From assembly GCF_963678635.1 (NCBI RefSeq), contig NC_087064.1, forward strand, positions 82,083,847 to 82,147,846: a stretch of DNA of 64,000 nucleotides, given 5' to 3'. Shown in pieces: positions 31,695 through 44,700 of the stretch; position 1 is the first letter of the stretch; every line of letters begins with the position of its first letter. The stretch is from Symsagittifera roscoffensis. Lineage: Eukaryota > Xenacoelomorpha > Acoela > Convolutidae. The notes beneath the pieces are model-generated. The model was not told where the DNA came from, did not search any database, and saw only the letters and a list, made by a program, of their open reading frames with translations. The translations under genes and the position numbers were made by a program.

Positions 31695-31964
31695 GTAATC
31701 TTAATGTGCTCATTTTGGTACAATCATTGAAAGTTCAGCACATTTAGAGACGATTTTTGTCCGTCCTTGTTCTATCATTCGTGTAAAATTTTAGAGAAAA
31801 AAATATTTTGATTATGTATTTGATCTCGCTCATCTGCATTTTTCGTTGCGTAAAATATACTTTTTTTCACAAAAATGTTATCCACTTGGTCAAATCGACA
31901 TCCATTTATAAAATGCTTATATACAATTACAATTTAACATAAAACCGAATAAATCAATACTAAT

Positions 31965-32300
31965 ATATTGCAATCGGGTACTAGGCTTTTTTTTCATAAA
32001 TAACTTTGTTCACAGGACTGTTCTCCTGGACTCATTCATCTCCTGGTCCTCTGTTTGAAACTACATACGTATTTTGAGCATTTTAGCTATTTAGAAATCC
32101 TTCCCAATCAAAACTGTCTCTTTATGTTTCTTGTAGTTTTACCAACTCGATTTGTTAAAATTTAGTTTTTTTTGTCCTTTTTTGCGGCTTAATAGGTTTT
32201 GGCCCATTTTATATTGGCTTGCTGGCCTCATATTGCGCCGTTTGATGAGCTCAAAATGTTTTTTTGTCTGCTTGTGTGTGTTTTGAGGGCAATGGAAACT
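31965..32300. repeat. Diverged segmental repeat B1
   Basis: Collinear with 34600-34985: GCAATCG..TACTA, CATAAATAA.TTTGTTCA.AG, ATTAGGTTTTGGC and CTTGTGTGTGTTTTGAGGG versus CCTGTGCGTGTGTTATGAGGGG. No exon is preserved in it. Confidence 0.55.
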
Positions 32301-32929
32301 TTCAATATTTTCAAGTTTTGTTTAAATTTTTTTCTACTTGATGGGTTTTGCTCAGGTATTTTTGGCTTTATTACCACGCTGTAAGTTTTCTTCTGATGCC
32401 AATTTTGCTTTATTTTGTCTATGCGTCTTTTTTGCCAAGTTTGGCTTACTTATTTACCAAAAACTTGATTTCATACAGTTTTCGAATATTGTTTATGAGA
32501 GCGATAATACTCTGGCCGAAACTTTTCGAATGCACAGATTTTTTTCGCTTATTTGTCTTTAAAATTTTATTTCGTTTAATTTATTTTGTGCGATTGCTTT
32601 TTACACACATATTCATAATACATCGCCATTCCATTTTACTGTATCTTAAAATTTTTCGCCACACTTAACATTTCAGTTGGGCTAAATTGGGTGCTGCATA
32701 GTTCAGTTGATAAATTTTCAGACTTGAGATATAGATTTTGTGGATGATTTGTTGTTTTACGGAGCTAGAACATTTTTATTCCCCAGTTAAGTTGTCTGTT
32801 ATTATGAAACTAGAGTGTTAGTAGTGGAAATGCGGTTTCTGGAGTGTTAGTAGCGAAAATGTTTTCGTTTATATAGATAATGTGTCAGTAACTCTTTTCT
32901 TCTCCAAATCATTGATTTCTGATTTTAAG

Positions 32930-33420
32930 AATAATGAACGTAGTGAAGACTCTTTTATAGGTCTTGGTGATTTTTTTGTTTTTTTTTCATGGAAAAGTCC
33001 TAAAATGCTCTAATAACTACAGATGTACATTCAGACATGAATGCAATTAGGTATATATGCATTTTTTGATTTCAATTGAAATTTATCTGCTGAAAGTGAC
33101 GAAAATATCACTATCCAAACACAAACGTTGAAATGGAGCGAAAAAACGTGAACGATTTCTAGTTTCGAAAGTCGAAGTTAACTTTTAGATTTCCAGCCGA
33201 ATAAAAACTTTGCCTGTTGATCCGATTTTCTCAAGTTGGGTTGATGTTATCAAAAAGCGCCAATCAAAATCGTTCTAGAAAATTCAGGAGCTTGAAGGGC
33301 ATCTAGTTTGGTCCTTAAAACTCGAAAGTTGAGATTTTTTTACCAAAGTCAATGTTTTTTTAATGATTACTTGCGTTCATTACTCTTTTCCCATTTTCGA
33401 TGGGCTATATTATCAATATT
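32930..33420. repeat. Diverged segmental repeat A2
   Basis: Second copy of the 29875-30325 block. It is followed by different insertions (a SINE at 33600, a MITE at 34092) than the first copy, so the duplication predates those insertions. Confidence 0.65.
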
Positions 33421-33599
33421 TAAAACAACCTTGTTTTCTTCAAGTATTAATGTGCTTTCTCTAGTATTTTCAGCATCGGTTTTCCTAATTTCAACATTGA
33501 ATTTCCTAGAGATAAAATTTTTCGCTCATCAGCAAATTGTGCTAAATTCTTGCTTCTGTTGTTTTTTTTTGCATAATCATTTACATAGAGAATGAAAAG

Positions 33600-33770
33600 C
33601 AGCGGCAACTAAGCCGACAGAACATAATCACGCAAACGTCATGTTGAAAATTTTGTTGAAACGGAATAACCTGTCTTTAAAATAAAACAGACTTGCGTGG
33701 ATACAAACCCATGACCTTTGCCACCTCAGACGTAGTCATTACCTCTGTTCCAAGTTTGATGGAAAAGACA
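33600..33770 (-). mobile_element. tRNA-derived SINE copy (minus strand)
   Basis: On the minus strand: AACTTGGAACAGAGGTAATGAC (box A region), GGTGGCAAAGGTCATGGGTTTG (decayed box B), and the body motif CTGTCGGCTTAGTTGCCGC at 33603-33620. Confidence 0.6.
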
Positions 33771-34091
33771 AAAAATTTTCATTATTTTCAATATCAAGAG
33801 TACTGATGTAATTTTTAAAGAGTTTTGTCAGTAGTAGCAGTAGACCTGTGTTTTACTTTTAAGTTTTCAAGGTTTTAGCATGACATAATTTGGGCCGAAT
33901 AAATTTTTTTAAGCGAATCGAAAAAGGAAAAAAAGAAAAAAAAGCATCTGAGCAGAATCCCTTCATGCCGATTTTTTTTGTTAAATTCAAACGGACTAAA
34001 AGTGCACGTGAATTAAGTATAGTTATTCAAAGGATTTTGTTAAACAAGTTGTTAACCCAAAAAAAAAATTCAGACGATAGAATATCCCAAT

Positions 34092-34469
34092 CAGGAATCT
34101 AGGATTTTTTCGAGGGGCGAATTTTCAAAAAAAGTTTAAAATTTTGTCGACCTTTTTAGTTAAACCTTATTGAATTTCAGAACACTCTCAAATCACCAAA
34201 AAAAGCAGACGAGATTGAAGAAAAAACAGGCCAAAAGGAGCGTTTTTAGGCACTTTTAGGTCAAGTTTGACCAAAAAATCGGCGCGCGCTTCCCAGTGAA
34301 AAGTAGTATACATTAGCGTCAAAGGCGCCTTTCAAAAAACTTTAGGGTCCGCTAGCCAAAAATAGAGGTCCTAAATGTTACTATGAGGGGACCCTTTGTA
34401 TAATCAGGGGGTCGAACCCTTTAGGAAGGAAGAGCGTCCAAATCAACCCGCCTCCTATATCCGCTACTG
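34092..34469. mobile_element. hAT-like MITE, copy 2
   Basis: Left end CAGGAATCTAGGATTTTTT, right end (reverse complement) CAGTAGCGGATATAGGAGG. Flanking octamers ATCCCAAT and ATCCTAAT match at seven of eight positions, supporting a hAT-type 8-bp target duplication. Inner blocks are shared with 36055-36436. Confidence 0.8.
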
Positions 34470-34599
34470 ATCCTAATTGAACTCTACAGTACGGCTCTTT
34501 TCAATACACTCACTTTTTTCTTTTTTAAACAATCTTAGTGTTTTCCTAAGGCACTGAAACCTGGCAATAACAAATAACTACCCTTGTGATAAGCAAGGG

Positions 34600-34985
34600 T
34601 ATTGCAATCGTCTACTAAACTTTTTTCCCGTAAATAAATTTGTTCAGAGAATTCACCTCATTTACGCTTCCCAACTCATCTCAGGTAGTTCCTTGTTTCA
34701 TAATTAATTCCAATTTCTGAGTGTTCCCGGCCCTTTGAGTAACGAGTTCGCCTGGAACGCAAAGGGCATTGCATCGAATCTGATCAGGACTTGATTTTTA
34801 AACGGGAATATTCTGTTTTGAACAAAGTTTTTGGCATTTTAATTGTGGACTTAATAATGTTTTGCAGGCTTAGTTACCATATCTTGTAATCTTTTTTAGT
34901 GCTGCACGCAATTTTGGCTTATTAGGTTTTGGCTATTTTTTTGTATGCCTGTGCGTGTGTTATGAGGGGAAAGGGGACGTAAAAA
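34600..34985. repeat. Diverged segmental repeat B2
   Basis: Second copy of 31965-32300. Confidence 0.55.
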
Positions 34986-35341
34986 CTTTTAGTTCGTTTT
35001 GAAAGTAAAAAAAAGTAATTTCGTGATGAAGAGCTTTTGCTCAGGAAGAGCTTCCATGATTCCTTCAGTGTTATACAGGAATAAATTCAGAACAGCTAGT
35101 CAATGCAACTCGAATAATTTGAAACTATTGAATCCGTCTACATCAATCACAACATAAAAGCAAAAACAATATCTAGCCATCATTCTTTAAAATTGCCTAC
35201 CTAAAGATCTACTTGATTCAGAATAATGCTGTCCTGCAAAGCTCAGGTAACACTGGGTTATCTGAATTTCTATAGTGCCAAATTAGTTTCAGATAGTTAA
35301 TTTTCCAACTATTTTTGATACAATTATTAATTCATTAACTA

Positions 35342-35347
35342 TTTATT
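35342..35347 (-). terminator. Polyadenylation signal of the RILP-like gene
   Basis: AATAAA on the minus strand about 50 bp after the stop codon at 35394-35396. Confidence 0.6.
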
Positions 35348-35393
35348 TCATCAATAACAAATAGATTACAATTCTACCAAAATGGATCAGTTT

Positions 35394-35787
35394 TTAATGG
35401 CTAGTTGAGTGAGTTAACTTATACGAATCTGGTGATGTTGGCGACTGTTGGGGATCGTATGAACTTCTTTGATTCGAAGGCAGATGCAAAGTAACCAATT
35501 TATCTTTGTTCCTATATTTGGCTGAAATTTTTCTGATTACAGACGGAGACATAGTGTTGTTCCTTGGACGTTGCGAGTCCTCAATAGACTGGCGACGTAT
35601 AGCAACTTTCGGGTCAAAAAGTGACGGAGGCACTTGGTGAACAACTAAGGGGGCGCGGCTGTCTTTCGCTATGACCACCGGCTGGCTCTGACGGCGTGGC
35701 TCAGCCGACGAGCGGAACAAAGTGGGCCCCCGAGAGTGTCGGTTTCTGGAGGATGCTGCGGAGTTGTTGCCGCCGAATATCCCGAAT
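35394..35787 (-). CDS. RILP-like gene, exon 15 (C-terminus)
   Basis: TTGTTGCAG acceptor, 130 codons plus TAA. A basic, Ser/Pro-rich tail (RNRHSRGPTLFRSSAEPRRQ) with several RxxS-type possible phosphosites. Confidence 0.8.
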
Positions 35788-38700
35788 CTGCAACAAGAAG
35801 AACACAAGTGGTGAGATTGGTTAAATAAGTCATGTGGGGCAGAATGTGTTTGAATGCTAACAGTCTCCGGATGGAAGACGTAGTCGATAATTTCTGTTTG
35901 CCTCGGCCGCCTCCTCTCTCAGTCCATGTTTGGGTGGCAGCGCTCTTTCTCAAATCCTCCAGTTGGAGTCTAAATAGAAGCAGTTTAAGATGAACTTCCA
36001 TGACAGTTTTTTCAATACCATCAGTATATCTCAGAAACTTTTCAGTATTTCACTCTGTAGCGGATTTAGGGGGGGGGGGGGGGGGATTCGAGCCCCAGCC
36101 GACCCAAAGGGTCCCACCTTTGTACTATTTTGAGATATCCATTTCTGGCTGACTGACCTTAAAATATTTCTAAAGGCGCCTTCGGCGCCAATCTATACTA
36201 ATTTTCAGGAGAGGAGCGCGCGCCGAAAAAACGCGATATTTTGGTCAAATTTTTCCAAAAACTGCCTAAAACGCCTTTTTTTGGCCTTTTTTCAAAAATT
36301 TGCCTCCGGCTCAGAAAATTTGTGTCTTTATAGCGGTTTCTGAGGGCTCACAAAATCAATTTGGTCGACCTAAAAAAAAGGTCGACAAAATTTTCCAAAT
36401 TTTTTCGAAAATAAGAAATTCCTAGATCCGCGCCTGATTTCACTGATTTAGAACAAATAAACCCTGATTAGAAAACATAACCGACCTTAAAGCACCCAGT
36501 TCATCCTCCAAGTGCATCTTGGCTATGCTCAGATTGGCCTTCTCTTCTATCACCTGCATCAACTCCTGCTTCGTGAATCTGGGTCTGTTCGGATCCTTGG
36601 GGTCTATCAGCATCATCCCGTCCTCATTCACTTCGGGCTCTTTGAACGACATGAGCTTTTCGGCCACAATGAGGTCAGATTTTTCGGACGTCAGTTTGCC
36701 CGTTTCCTAGAAAAGTATAGATACATCCAGCGCACACAGAAGTTGCAATTTTTAGTTCTCAACTGATACAATACAAGAATTTTTCACGATTCTCTACAAC
36801 TAATAGCGATTCACGGTTGAAACTTGGACAAATGGATGAGATGAAAAAATTATTTCTCTGATCTGGTCTAAACGCGCAATTACAAGTCGAATCTTGAACC
36901 AGAGGGGCACTAAAAGGACCATTTGGTGGCCGAATAGGCCACGAGAGATTCAGAACATCAATAGCTTGCTAAATTTCAACATTTGAGCAATTTTTTATCA
37001 AGAGTACTGTACATCAACGAATTGGTGATGTTATAAACGAAATGTTCTCATAAACAGTTTCATATGATGGATGAAACTGTTTTTAAGAATACAGCCGGAT
37101 AAAAACCGTAAAAAGTTGAATACAAAAAATAACTCAGCTACAAAATAAGAATTAACTCAAAATTTGTCATTTTACTAAATAAGTTGCTGAATTTTCAGTC
37201 AAATTCTGTTCAAGAGGTGAAAAAACGTTTTAGCTCTTTTTAATGAGAAGCGAAGTTTCAATGAGGGCCTAGCTTAGATCCTTAGCTTTCTTACGAATAC
37301 TTCCAAGTCCACAGTTTCAAACTGCTTCTGCTGTTTCGGGGATCTTTTGGCACTAAGAACACATCTCTGACGCACTCTAATTTAATGTCCAAACAACTTT
37401 TTACGGTTTTTATCCGGCTAAATTCGATTTAAAAGTTTCATTCATCATATGTCAAAGTTTCAACCGTCAATCTCTAGTGGTCGCAGAGGAACCGGGATAA
37501 AGTAAAACAATCATCGCTTCATCGCTTGAAAACTAAAAGTTGCAAGCTCTTTGTCCAGTGACTGTAGTTAAGCATCCATACATAACATCTCTAAAATTAT
37601 TGACCAAAAAATCCACTCACTTTTTACGAAGCTTAGTTCAATTTTCGACAGAGGAGTGTACAAGGTTTTTTTGATGGAGGATTTGAAACGTTGAAACATT
37701 TTGTAACTGAGCTAAAAATTTTTCTACGGCAGGCAAAACCTGACGACCAAGCAAATTTCTAGATATTTGGCTTTTTCAAACAATTCTTGGAAGGCTGCGA
37801 CAAAACAATCGTGTTGTATCATCAAAATTAAGGTTAGTTTAAGGTTGGCCAAAAAAAAATGCAGTAAATAGCCCCAAAAAACCATGAAATAGTTTCTCAG
37901 ATGGTTGTTGGGTAAATCCCAAAACAATTTTGGATTCAGACCCAAATGATAGCCCATTTCTGATCAATTCAGCTTAGCGTGCGTCGCTTAAGTTTTGTGA
38001 CAAGTGAGATAGTGAGTTCGGTCCGGTTGTTTGCGGATTGAATATATTTGAAACTTTTTGACGGACTTGACTTGACATTTCCGACCTGATTATTGCCTTT
38101 GGTGATATGTTTCTGCTGTTTCTGCTGGTACCACATAGACCGCTTCTGCTTCCTCATCTCACTCTGCTGCATCACATCTACTGTGGACTGGTGGCTCAAC
38201 ATCCGCATAGCCCCACCCCCTACTCCATTAGAAGAAGCCACGCCCACAGTTGAATTGGGACCCCCCACAAACTCGGAACAGGACCTATGCAAGAAGGATT
38301 TTCGTTTTGACCAAAGTAGGGCAGATATAGAATTTTTCCGAGGGAGTGAAGGTTTTTTACAACATTTTTCGACCGGTTAAGCAAAGGTTGAACCGTAGCT
38401 TTTTTATGTTAGTGTGAAGATTACTGGGTATTCTAAGCAATATTTTAAAATGCAGGGCTGTACCGAAAGCAATTTTGAGTCCTCACCTTTCTCGGAAGTC
38501 ATTTCGAACAGCTCCTCCCGATAGCTCGTCAAGGGTTTGCAGGTAACTCGGAGCTCTAATGCTCACAGCACGCCCGAGCCTACTTGTTTTTCGCTGCATT
38601 TCCTTTCTGTAAGGCGAAACATCAGTGCTAAGAATAGTTCGTCTTCTTTGAATAATGCTGCTTCTGAGCTCGTCTTTGGTAGATGTTCTTGGATCTAAAG

Positions 38701-41700
38701 CCGCCATAATCAAATCTTTATTGGTGCTTTCAGCATTGTTTTGTTCTGAAACTCTGTCCACTGTAAAGTTTGGCGCGTTTTCCATTGAAATTTTTGTTAG
38801 ATCCAAATTTATCGCTGCAGTTTCATAATTCATCGGAGTGTTTTCGTTCATTCTCATTTCTTCGTTGCTACTTTCAAGTGTCATAGTTCTGCTTCGCTCG
38901 TCTTTGTCGTCTTTCGGCTCAACAATTTCTTGTAATTCAAGTTGCTGTTCTGAGGATTTTGGTTGCGGTTCTTGTCGAGAAGTATCAAGCAAATCAATTG
39001 AGTTGATATACCCATTAACAAAACCTTTTTCGACACCATTGCAAACTGCTTCCGGGGTAAAGTTTTGCGGCTCGTTGGAATCTTTGATTGCTTTTTGCGA
39101 TTCTTCCTTGCTTGTTTTTGAGTAATCGAGTAGGTTTTCTTCGGCTTCTGGATTCTAAAAAAGTTTTAAAATGTTTCAAATGTCACACAAACATTTAAAT
39201 TAACTCAATCATTACTCAATTAATTAAACTGCAAAGTATCTGTCTGTCTTATTTTATGATTTAAGAGCGCACCTGATACTTTTATTCAGCTCGAATTCAT
39301 TTTTGCTATTGCTTAAATTCTATGATTTTGGCTGATTCAAAAAAGAATTAAAGTTTTGTGTTTTTGACAACTGCTTATTTAGGCAATTTTGAATAACTAA
39401 TGCACCATAAACGGCGTAGCAAATGCCTCAAAGTAATCCAGCTCAGATATCCTTCAAAATTTATTTAATACACGTTAGTTGATCCAAACAATGTTTTAGT
39501 AGGAGCGAAGCACAACTTAGTTGTTTCCTTTAGTGTGGTAATATGTAGAAAAAAACTACTTTTTGAAAAAAATAGTTTCCTTAAACAATTCGGGAAAAAT
39601 AAAATCTGAAAATTCAAGTTTTTGCCCTGATACAAGAGGACTTGTTATTTCGACCATTCCACTAGGGCGTAAGAGGGAACTATGGCGTATTCTTCTGTCA
39701 GAAAGCTCATATGGTTCAAGCGTTTTATCATATCAAAGCCCTTTTGGCTGTGACCGCAATTAAAGAAAAAAAAACAACGCAGACGTCTCAAAGTCGAATA
39801 AAAGTGCTCTGATTTTTCCAGACTAAATTTGACTCGAAGCTGCATTTTGCAAACACAAGCGGCAAAACTAGCTCAAAACGTTAAAAAAATGAAACTAATC
39901 AAAATTCTGTTATATACCGGAGTGGAAATCTCTAGACTAGAAAAACTTAAAATCTTAATTTTAATTTTAATTTGTTGGAAGCAATTTTTTTGAATTTTTG
40001 ATACCAAAAATGGCGCTAAAAAACTCGGGTTGTTTTATTTGCTCGAGTTCAAATAACTTCACTCGGGTCGCTTTATTTGCTCGAGTTCAAATAAATAATA
40101 AAAAATCAAAAACACACCCGCTGGTCGGAACAAAAGAATAAAGAATCCTCGAATAACATAATTTTCACTAAATTGAAACTCTGATCTGGAACGATGTCAT
40201 GATGTCTTCAAACTTAACTTCAGTATCTACCTATAAAGTTAAAAAGCTACAATTCCTCTTAAAATGCCATCTCTATGCGACAAAAGTGCCCTATATGAAA
40301 TAATGTTTTGAATCTCCAACTTGTACATTTTACGTCCTCACCTTTGCACCACGGTCGCTTGGAAGTAAACTAATATTAGCCATCATTAGAACAGCAACAG
40401 ATACTAATTAAAAAGAGTCTTCTACGTCTACAACAGAGTCTTGTCAAACGAGACTATAAGATTTTGTTAAAGATGCCCAGCAACTAAATTAGACTGTTTT
40501 GTTCATAAACTCAGAGACCTATATCTACATGATACTGATTTCTGTTCAAAGGTTTTTCGGTAAAAACTGGGTTGATTCTTTTCTTTTGATGAATAACTAG
40601 TTTGCTACATTTTAAGAAATCATGAATAAAAATTCGTGGTCTTTATGGTTTATATTTAAATCAACAAAAACGGTTAATGCAAATTTTTAGGCTTGAATTG
40701 GATAAAAACAAAAAAAATATGGATTCTGATTCTCGAAATTGCTCTCAATTGGCACTTTTGTTTGCGGCTTTGGTAGGGGAAAATTGCTTCCTAGTGATAC
40801 ATTACGCTCCGTTTGAGCTATAAAGGTTGTTAGGGACTTGTTTAGAGTCTAATTTACTTCTACTATACTTTTAACGTTATTTTAGATATTATTTACCAAT
40901 CATTCGGGCATTTTTCGCCTATCGATTGCCTTTTCTTAAAAAATACGATTTTTCTTTTTTTTTCAACATTTTTTGGTGTTTTTTTTAAATCAGAGTGGTC
41001 GGAAGTTTTATGATACTCCCGGGTCGAGATCCCGCTCAAAAACCGCTCAAGATATGAGCGGTTTGAGCGGTTTTTCAGCAAGATTTGAGCGGTTTGGGCG
41101 GTTTTTTTTTGAAAAAACCGCTCAAAACATTCAAATCTTGCTTAAAAAACCGCTCATTTCTTGCGGTGATTTTGAACGGGTTTTCAAGCAAGATTTGAGC
41201 GGTTTTTAAGCGGTTTTTGAGCGGTCTTATAAAGAAAATCGATTAAAACCAACAAAGGCAATGTAATAGGCCTGGAAAGGTAATGTGACGCTACCAATTA
41301 TCGTTGTTTTATACAGAAAAGTTTGTTTTGACTGAAAACCATTTTTACGCCGATAAGTTTTTGGTGAGTACCACTAATAATCTTAAGTGCCACAAAAAAA
41401 CCACCGTACTAGAGCCGCCGAAATGTGATATTTCTTGGATGATATTTTTTCCATAAAAGCTGGAGATCCGCTATGAATTTTGATTTACCTGTTTTGTCCA
41501 GCAAGTATCGTGCATGATTTCAGCCATCGTTAAGCGGTTGTCCTCTTGCATTTCAGGAGCGCCCATCAGAGATATGGCCAAAATAGGAAAACTCTCTTCA
41601 AAGACGGAGTGGCTTGAGTTGGAGATGAATTTGGTCACTACACTTAAAAGGTGCTGTTTGAACTCGACTGAGGGATGGCTTTTCTGAGATTCGAGGAAGG

Positions 41701-44700
41701 TCGCGAACTGTTCTTTGACATCGTCGGCGTAGTTCTTAATATTAAAAAATTTATTATTAATCACAACATTTCTCAGATTCCACGCAAAAATCGTAGTCTA
41801 GTTTTAATTAACATTCACGATGAAAAGTTAAATTTTACCATTTTGCTTCAAAATTGATTCAAAATTTTTTAAATTAAACATGGCTTCTGTATTCTAATAA
41901 ATTATCCAGTTTTGCAATTTTTGACGAATGCCAAGAATGAGTACTCAATAACTAACTAAAGGTTGAAGTTGAGATGACAAAACATCGAATGCTCCGTTTA
42001 AAGTGTAGTTAGCATGACCTTTTTCTGTTGTAAATGAGTCGTTTTTTACTTCAGGGGCATTCAATTTATCAGCGAACTCGATGCAAAAGTTCTGAAAAGA
42101 AGGAACACAATTATACAAATTATTCTCTAGTGAAGCTTGTTACTATTTAATTAGTTGGAAAACCCAAATCTTTACCTGTAGGGCGGAAAATTTCTGAAAC
42201 TCTTGAACCACTTCAGCGTAAGAAGCCTCTTCCTCGGTCAAATTATCACCGCTCTCCTTAAAATTTCACAAAAAAAATCATTTTAATATCAATTACGATT
42301 TTTTTATGATCAGCATAGAGAAATCCGTACCAAAGTAGATTTCACTTAAAATTTAAAAAAAAAATCAAGCACCCGAAGTGACAAACGAAAAAATACTGAG
42401 ATTTAAATAAGCGAAAGCAGAACTTAATGCCGTACAGTAACAGAAACAGTGTACAAAGCAAGGAAGATTGGAAAGCTGATGGGGGGGGGGGTGTCGAAAC
42501 GGTTGCAAAACAAAACGAGTCTGGCTTTGGATGTCACTTTAGGGACTAACTTGGCGCGAGTTGGTGTTGAATCGCTCGTCTTCTGAGTAGTTCTCACTCA
42601 CAGTGGATAGACCAGGAATAGCAGCAATTTCATCAAAGATGGCCACGTTGTTAAGCGACTCCACTGAGATAGTCTGAACAAAAATGTTTCTACCATCGTT
42701 GTTGAAAAATAGAAGCAATAAACTCACAGACGCTCAAATATTTCCAAGCCTAAAGCTTTTTCTACCGAAAAACTCCAAGCGCAAGATTGGCTTTTCTCTG
42801 ATAAAATGACTGCTTAGGGCTACTTTTTCATGCTTTCCCATTATCATGGTGAGAATACTGAAAGATGACTGGTTCATCTCAGTCGGAAATTATTTCAAGT
42901 TTGTTTGCATCAAATGTTTTCATGTGTTATTCGCTATGATAATCGGTATTGGTATCACGCATTAGAGGGGCGTATCCCCAGCAATCTCCAATTATAGCCC
43001 CCTTTCATAAAACAAAAACACAGTGTGGCTGGGCTGTAATTTTGTTGTTGGTTCTATGATGCAAAAGAGCCGGCCTCGGCTACAATGGACGTGACGTGAC
43101 GTTTTTCACTGAAGATGCGATGTGTTACCCTCTGGATGAAAGATGAAGTGTTGGACTGTTTGTGCAGCTTGCTCTCCTCCATTTGCATCCTCCTCATGTC
43201 TTCTATCTGTTCCCTCTGTCTCTCATTCTGCTCTATTAGTTCATCTCGCTCTCCATTCAGAGCATCCATCTGTCGTTCCAAGTTGTCCACTTTCCCTTTC
43301 AACGCCACCGAGAAGTCTTCTATCTCGTCCACAAACGTGTTCAGCTGCAATCAATTAGCAAAGATTCATTACAAAAAAGTCACTTTCATTACAAAAAAAA
43401 TTCATTACAAAAAAGCCACTTTCATTCAACGCTCTTATAGTTCAGTTTTTGCTTTTGAAAATGGAGAAATTTGCTGTCTGGAAATACGGCGGAGAATCAT
43501 TGGGACCAGGCGAACAATTTTTTACGGGCCGGGCCGGGCTCTGCTCATTTTTATTAGCATAAGCAATCGGGCCAAGCCTCTGACCCTAAAACTCTGAGCA
43601 TAGTACATAAAACCCTTACAACTTGAGTTTGTCGTTCAATTTTAGGGGGAGATTTTTCACTTGGTCTTTTTTTGGGGGGGGGGGGGGGATAGTTTACATG
43701 GGCAATCGGTGTGCTGTGCTATGCGTATAAATGTAAAAACAATTTCAGGTTTTTATTACTATCAATGCTTTTTCGTAAAGCATTTTATTTTAAATCAATG
43801 CTTTTTAAATAACTGCAGTGAAATAAATGGTTCAGTTTAGAAACTCAATATACGTCAGCTCGTGAACTAAAAAAAATGGGTAGAAACAATAAGTTTTCTT
43901 AGGCCAGTCGACGGAAAAAATAGACTTTTGAAATGGAACCACTTTAGAAATCTCACATATTACGGACGGGATATTCGGGCAGTACAATAATGGTACACGC
44001 GTCGTAGGATTATATCTTTTAAGGCTGAGATTTAATTACAGATATCCGAAATTTTTTAGAGGTGCTGAAAAAAATAACGTTTCACTTAATGCCATTTGCA
44101 GTGGTAAGTAGCGTGCCAACTAGCAGGGAAAAACAACGAAAACAAAGTATGAGGATAAAGATAAACCAAATATGGCATCCGAACAACCTTGACCCAACCT
44201 ACAGTATTTTTTTCTGAACCCCATTTGCTTTGAATAGGTAAAGAAGTGTACTTGCCTCCTCGACCTTGTCCCGCTCCTCCTCCAGCTGTGTTTCCCTGAG
44301 TGCCAGCTGCTGCCTCAGGGCTCTGTTCATCTCCTTCAGCTGCCGAATCGCATCTGTCGTCAGTCCCAGCTGCTGTTGTTCGTCAGAAGCTGTGTTGAAA
44401 ACAAAGGTGAAGATGACATCCGCTTTATTCAAGTATACATGAAGATCAAATTATTGAAACTTTTGCGAATTGTCCCAGGGTTGGAAAAAGTCGAGTTTTT
44501 CCTAGACAAGGCGAATGTGATCAGGTAATACTTGGTAGCCTCTCAAGTCGCGGTTGTACAAGTCTACTTATTTTTCATATGGCTGTATTTTTGTATCGCG
44601 GACTTGAAAATTTTTATTTTATTATTATAACAGCCAAACTAACCCACAGAAGTAAAAAAAAAGCCTCGCTTATATGTATAATATCAGGCAATCCAGCGGA

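Larger units (their letters stand above)
39155..41488. other. Intron 10 of the RILP-like gene
   Basis: Mostly AT-rich. Contains a fragment with CCTGATACAAGAGGACTTG (39620) like the R1 end, the possible alternative first exon at 40342-40386 and the GAGCGGTTT array at 41018-41227. Confidence 0.5.

Noticed and set aside
32019-32090. Next STK16-like exon after a CACAG acceptor
   Set aside because: In the required phase it reads LFSWTHSSPGPLFETTYVF and stops, which is unlike the catalytic loop, and the segment belongs to a diverged repeat (31965-32300 versus 34600-34985).
36069-43691. Poly-G runs (about 36069, 42481 and 43674) as quadruplex elements
   Set aside because: They are homopolymer runs, one inside a MITE; length may be a sequencing artefact and there is no spaced G-tract pattern.
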